Positions 6,963-8,402 of a DNA stretch of 8,402 bases are shown here, one piece after another. Position 1 is the first letter of the stretch; each line of letters starts with the position of its first letter. Made by a program: the position numbers and the translations under genes. The notes beneath the pieces are model-generated. The model ran no database searches and was not told the DNA's origin. It saw only the letters and a program-made list of their open reading frames with translations. Source of the stretch: Clostridiales bacterium (GTDB lineage: Bacteria > Bacillota > Clostridia > Lachnospirales > Lachnospiraceae); contig JAJQBM010000001.1 of the NCBI GenBank assembly GCA_021203285.1, forward strand, positions 1-8,402, given 5' to 3'.

Positions 6963-8003
6963 GCTGTAATGAATCGCGACGGATTGGGGAAAAAAGTTGC
7001 GGTGAAATACCTTTTCGGAGGGAAGTATGTATCCGGATTTTGCATATTGGGTTTTCAAAAGTGCGGCACGACCACCCTGTACGAGCTGTTCCATCAGAAT
7101 CCGCAGATCGCGCTGTGCAGGGATGTCAAGGAGCCGATGTATTACCGCGTCCAGATGATAAGCATTCTCGGCAGAGGAAAGGTTTATTACAAAAAGCGGT
7201 ATTTCGGCCATATTGAGGAGGACGACCCGAGGATTCGCGGCGAGATCAATGCCGGACTGACTTTTAACGGCTGTGCGGCGAAACTTTGGCGGAACCTTTC
7301 GCCGGACACGAAGATGATTTTCATGCTCCGCAACCCGGTGGAGCGAAGCTATTCCGCCTACAAGTATTTTCTCGCCAGAGGGTTTCTTCCGACGGACGTG
7401 GTGGAGACGGATCTTGCGCTTGGGCACGCGAAGGGGTTTGACCACTATGTACATACGGTGCTGGATTCACCGAAATGCCGCGTGGAGATTATGGACAAAC
7501 GCCTGAAATATCTGGTTTTTTCCCAGAGCAATTATGCGGCCTGCGTGGAGGAGTACCTTGACGGTTTTGACAGGGCAAACATGAGGTTTGTGATTTTTGA
7601 GGAGTTTGTCCGCGATCAGCACCGGGCCTGCCGGGAACTGTATGATTTTCTCGGCGTGGAAGATTCCCCTGATATCCGCTATGGCCTGAAGATCAACTGC
7701 GGAAACGAGCGGACGGTCTCCGCGAAAAAGGCGCACCGCCTGCTGGTCGCGAAGGGCGTATATTATGCTTTTTATGGCTTCCTCGCAATGCCTCACTGGG
7801 CGCCGGGGCTGTACCACCGGTTTTACAGACACTATGAGAAGGTTCGCGGCTCTGCGATGGTTCTGGATACGGATACGGAGAAGCTCTTGCCCGAGACGCG
7901 GGTCTTTCTGGAGAGATACTTTGACGAGGATGTCCGGCGGACGGAGGAGATCACCGGGCGGCCGCTTCGGGAGATATGGCACTGGGGCAGGGAAAGGATG
8001 TAA
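6942..8003 (+). CDS. PAPS-dependent sulfotransferase
   Basis: Transfers a sulfuryl group from PAPS to a hydroxyl or amine, probably on a carbohydrate. The N-terminal GFQKCGTTTLYELF (residues 37-50) is the 5'-phosphosulfate-binding loop of the sulfotransferase fold, with Lys40 as the key residue. KEP at 63-65 is typical of glycan-type members. LRNPVERSYSAY (129-140) is the 3'-phosphate-binding motif with Arg130 and Ser138. The C-terminus (LPETRVFLERYF through PLREIWHW) matches the usual end of the family, so the gene looks full length at 353 residues. No signal peptide is evident, so the enzyme is likely cytoplasmic or at the inner membrane face. The start is uncertain: TTG 6942 has GGAAGG at 6926-6931, ten bases upstream; ATG 6969 (344 residues) has no ribosome binding site but fits a leaderless message from the promoter above. 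An in-frame stop at 6909 excludes longer forms. The acceptor is unknown. Confidence 0.88.
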   Translation: MLQNYYDAVMNRDGLGKKVAVKYLFGGKYVSGFCILGFQKCGTTTLYELFHQNPQIALCRDVKEPMYYRVQMISILGRGKVYYKKRYFGHIEEDDPRIRGEINAGLTFNGCAAKLWRNLSPDTKMIFMLRNPVERSYSAYKYFLARGFLPTDVVETDLALGHAKGFDHYVHTVLDSPKCRVEIMDKRLKYLVFSQSNYAACVEEYLDGFDRANMRFVIFEEFVRDQHRACRELYDFLGVEDSPDIRYGLKINCGNERTVSAKKAHRLLVAKGVYYAFYGFLAMPHWAPGLYHRFYRHYEKVRGSAMVLDTDTEKLLPETRVFLERYFDEDVRRTEEITGRPLREIWHWGRERM

Positions 8004-8034
8004 TTTAGAAAAAATTAAGGAAGAAGAGATTAAA

Positions 8035-8190
8035 ATGTTAGTTTCTGTATTGTTTGCTGCGGCGGCAGTTATCGTCGGAACAGCGGTCCTGACCCGGATC
8101 CTGATGAAGGCAGTCGTACTCGGAATGGTGGAGACCCATCAGATCTGGGACAGTCTGGAGACGGATGAACATATGGCAGCGGATCTGTGA
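8035..8190 (+). CDS. Putative 51-residue single-pass membrane protein
   Basis: A short frame starting with ATG, 31 bases after the sulfotransferase stop. An AAGGAAGAAGAG purine stretch (8017-8028) could be its ribosome binding site, though spacing from the AAGGA core is long. Residues 2-31 are almost all hydrophobic, with only one Arg and one Lys near residues 21-25, enough for one membrane helix. The remaining 20 residues are polar and acidic (five Asp/Glu, two His, one Trp). I do not recognise a family. The spacing, hydrophobic pattern and a terminator shortly after it suggest a real gene in the sulfotransferase transcript. With only 51 codons, chance cannot be excluded. A link with the sulfotransferase, for example tethering it at the membrane, would be speculation. 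Confidence 0.5.
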   Translation: MLVSVLFAAAAVIVGTAVLTRILMKAVVLGMVETHQIWDSLETDEHMAADL

Positions 8191-8220
8191 TATATACCGC
8201 AGATGAACAGGACCATTTAC

Positions 8221-8238
8221 TTGAGAGGTATTGAGAGG
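8221..8238 (+). repeat. Short tandem direct repeat TTGAGAGG
   Basis: TTGAGAGG occurs at 8221-8228 and again at 8231-8238, a spacing of exactly 10 bases or about one helical turn. It lies just before the terminator. It could be a protein-binding site or chance. Confidence 0.3.
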
Positions 8239-8241
8239 CGG

Positions 8242-8273
8242 GCCATCCCGAAGAACCGGGATAGCTTTTCTTT
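8242..8273 (+). terminator. Rho-independent terminator after the sulfotransferase unit
   Basis: GCCATCCCG (8242-8250) pairs with CGGGATAGC (8257-8265) around a six-base AAGAAC loop: eight pairs with one C/A mismatch at 8244/8263. The T-rich TTTTCTTT follows at 8266-8273. It ends the transcript carrying the sulfotransferase and miniprotein genes. No comparable terminator is seen between the other genes of the window. Confidence 0.85.
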
Positions 8274-8305
8274 GTCACATAAAAAACTATGTCAGGACAA
8301 AAGAG
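8268..8305 (+). repeat. Inverted repeat with TTTGTC/GACAAA ends
   Basis: TTTGTC (8271-8276) plus ACATA (8277-8281) can pair with TATGT (8288-8292) plus GACAAA (8296-8301), with a loop AAAAAC and a three-base CAG bulge, giving 11 pairs. Three more pairs to 8268/8305 are possible with a bulge. It overlaps the T-run of the terminator. It shares the TTGTC/GACAA half-site with the next dyad. Confidence 0.45.
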
Positions 8306-8313
8306 TAAAAACG

Positions 8314-8337
8314 ACTTGTCAGAAGCATCGGACAAGT
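8314..8337 (+). promoter_or_regulatory. Putative operator: ACTTGTC/GACAAGT dyad
   Basis: Perfect seven-base inverted arms ACTTGTC (8314-8320) and GACAAGT (8331-8337) are separated by ten bases. The left arm covers most of the -35 box of the promoter below and the right arm ends one base before its -10 box, the usual placement for a repressor site. The regulator is not in the window. Confidence 0.45.
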
Positions 8338-8344
8338 ATATGAT
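8316..8344 (+). promoter_or_regulatory. Putative sigma-A promoter for a gene beyond the window
   Basis: TTGTCA (8316-8321, 5 of 6 to consensus), a 17-base spacer and TATGAT (8339-8344, 5 of 6) form a near-consensus rightward promoter. Transcription would start near 8351. No gene starts before the window ends at 8402, so the target is to the right. Confidence 0.6.
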
Positions 8345-8350
8345 AGAAAG

Positions 8351-8402
8351 CGCCTAAATTTTGGGCGGGTTTCCCGCTAACGGGGATCCCCTTATAATGG
8401 TA
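8351..8402 (+). other. Start of a possible structured 5' leader, cut by the window edge
   Basis: Downstream of the promoter, GCGGG (8365-8369) and CCCGC (8373-8377) form a tight hairpin with a TTT loop. The perfect palindrome GGGGATCCCC lies at 8382-8391, and CGCC/GGGCG (8351-8367) offers an alternative pairing. A TATAAT sits at 8393-8398 but lacks a good -35 box. I could not match this to a known riboswitch, T-box or RNA family, and too little is present to judge. Confidence 0.35.

Noticed and set aside
8069..8335. An 88-codon frame on the reverse strand
   Set aside because: It crosses the terminator and antisense to the miniprotein gene; composition does not resemble a known family and no ribosome binding site was seen.
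8203..8343. A 46-codon frame starting at ATG 8203, rich in Lys and Arg
   Set aside because: No ribosome binding site, and it runs through the terminator, the inverted repeat and the promoter; best explained as chance.
8346..8402. glmS ribozyme suggested by AAAGCGCC near 8347-8354
   Set aside because: The conserved GACGAGG core and the following pairing elements are absent from the sequence present; only a short match remains.
1..8402. CRISPR array, insertion sequence, tRNA or rRNA
   Set aside because: No regularly spaced repeats, transposase frames, terminal repeats or tRNA-like folds were seen on either strand.

Overview
The window looks like a carbohydrate-utilisation locus from a gut-type Clostridia bacterium, most likely Lachnospiraceae. 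This rests on strong AGGAGG-type ribosome binding sites, short intergenic gaps, moderately high GC by eye with GC-rich third positions, and a gene set of rhamnose genes, a domain-permuted GH3 and a subtype B tannase-like hydrolase. The taxon is an inference from style and gene content, not from a marker gene. All recognisable genes are on the + strand.

Layout. At 1-614 lies the C-terminal part of a tannase-like alpha/beta hydrolase. It is cut by the window edge and carries an apparent one-base deletion near 519-521 that scrambles its last ~25 residues. At 638-4198 is a compact L-rhamnose catabolic core in the order rhaB (kinase), rhaA (isomerase), rhaD (aldolase). A 91-base gap (4199-4289) follows, with an unusual nested inverted repeat. 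At 4290-6887 is a GH3 glycoside hydrolase with its domains in swapped order (C-terminal alpha/beta sandwich, then fibronectin-III-like domain, then TIM barrel). After an AT-rich gap with a plausible promoter comes a PAPS-dependent sulfotransferase (6942-8003), then a 51-residue putative membrane miniprotein (8035-8190). From 8191 to the end there is no convincing gene. That stretch holds a rho-independent terminator (8242-8273), two dyads sharing TTGTC/GACAA half-sites, a near-consensus rightward promoter overlapped by one of them, and the start of a possible structured leader.

How the parts may work together. RhaA turns L-rhamnose into L-rhamnulose, RhaB phosphorylates it, and RhaD splits the product into DHAP and L-lactaldehyde. 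The GH3 enzyme lacks a signal peptide, so it should act inside the cell on imported glycosides. The tannase-like enzyme would remove aromatic acyl groups. Together they suggest use of plant rhamnosyl or acyl glycosides (for example phenolic or saponin conjugates). The sulfotransferase does not fit the catabolic theme; it may be a separate transcription unit making a sulfated surface glycan or modifying an aglycone. No sugar transporter, rhamnose regulator or lactaldehyde-processing gene is inside the window.

None of this is an obviously new class of system. The most unusual items are the sulfotransferase plus miniprotein next to a rhamnoside operon, the nested hairpin before the GH3 gene, and the dyad array after the terminator.
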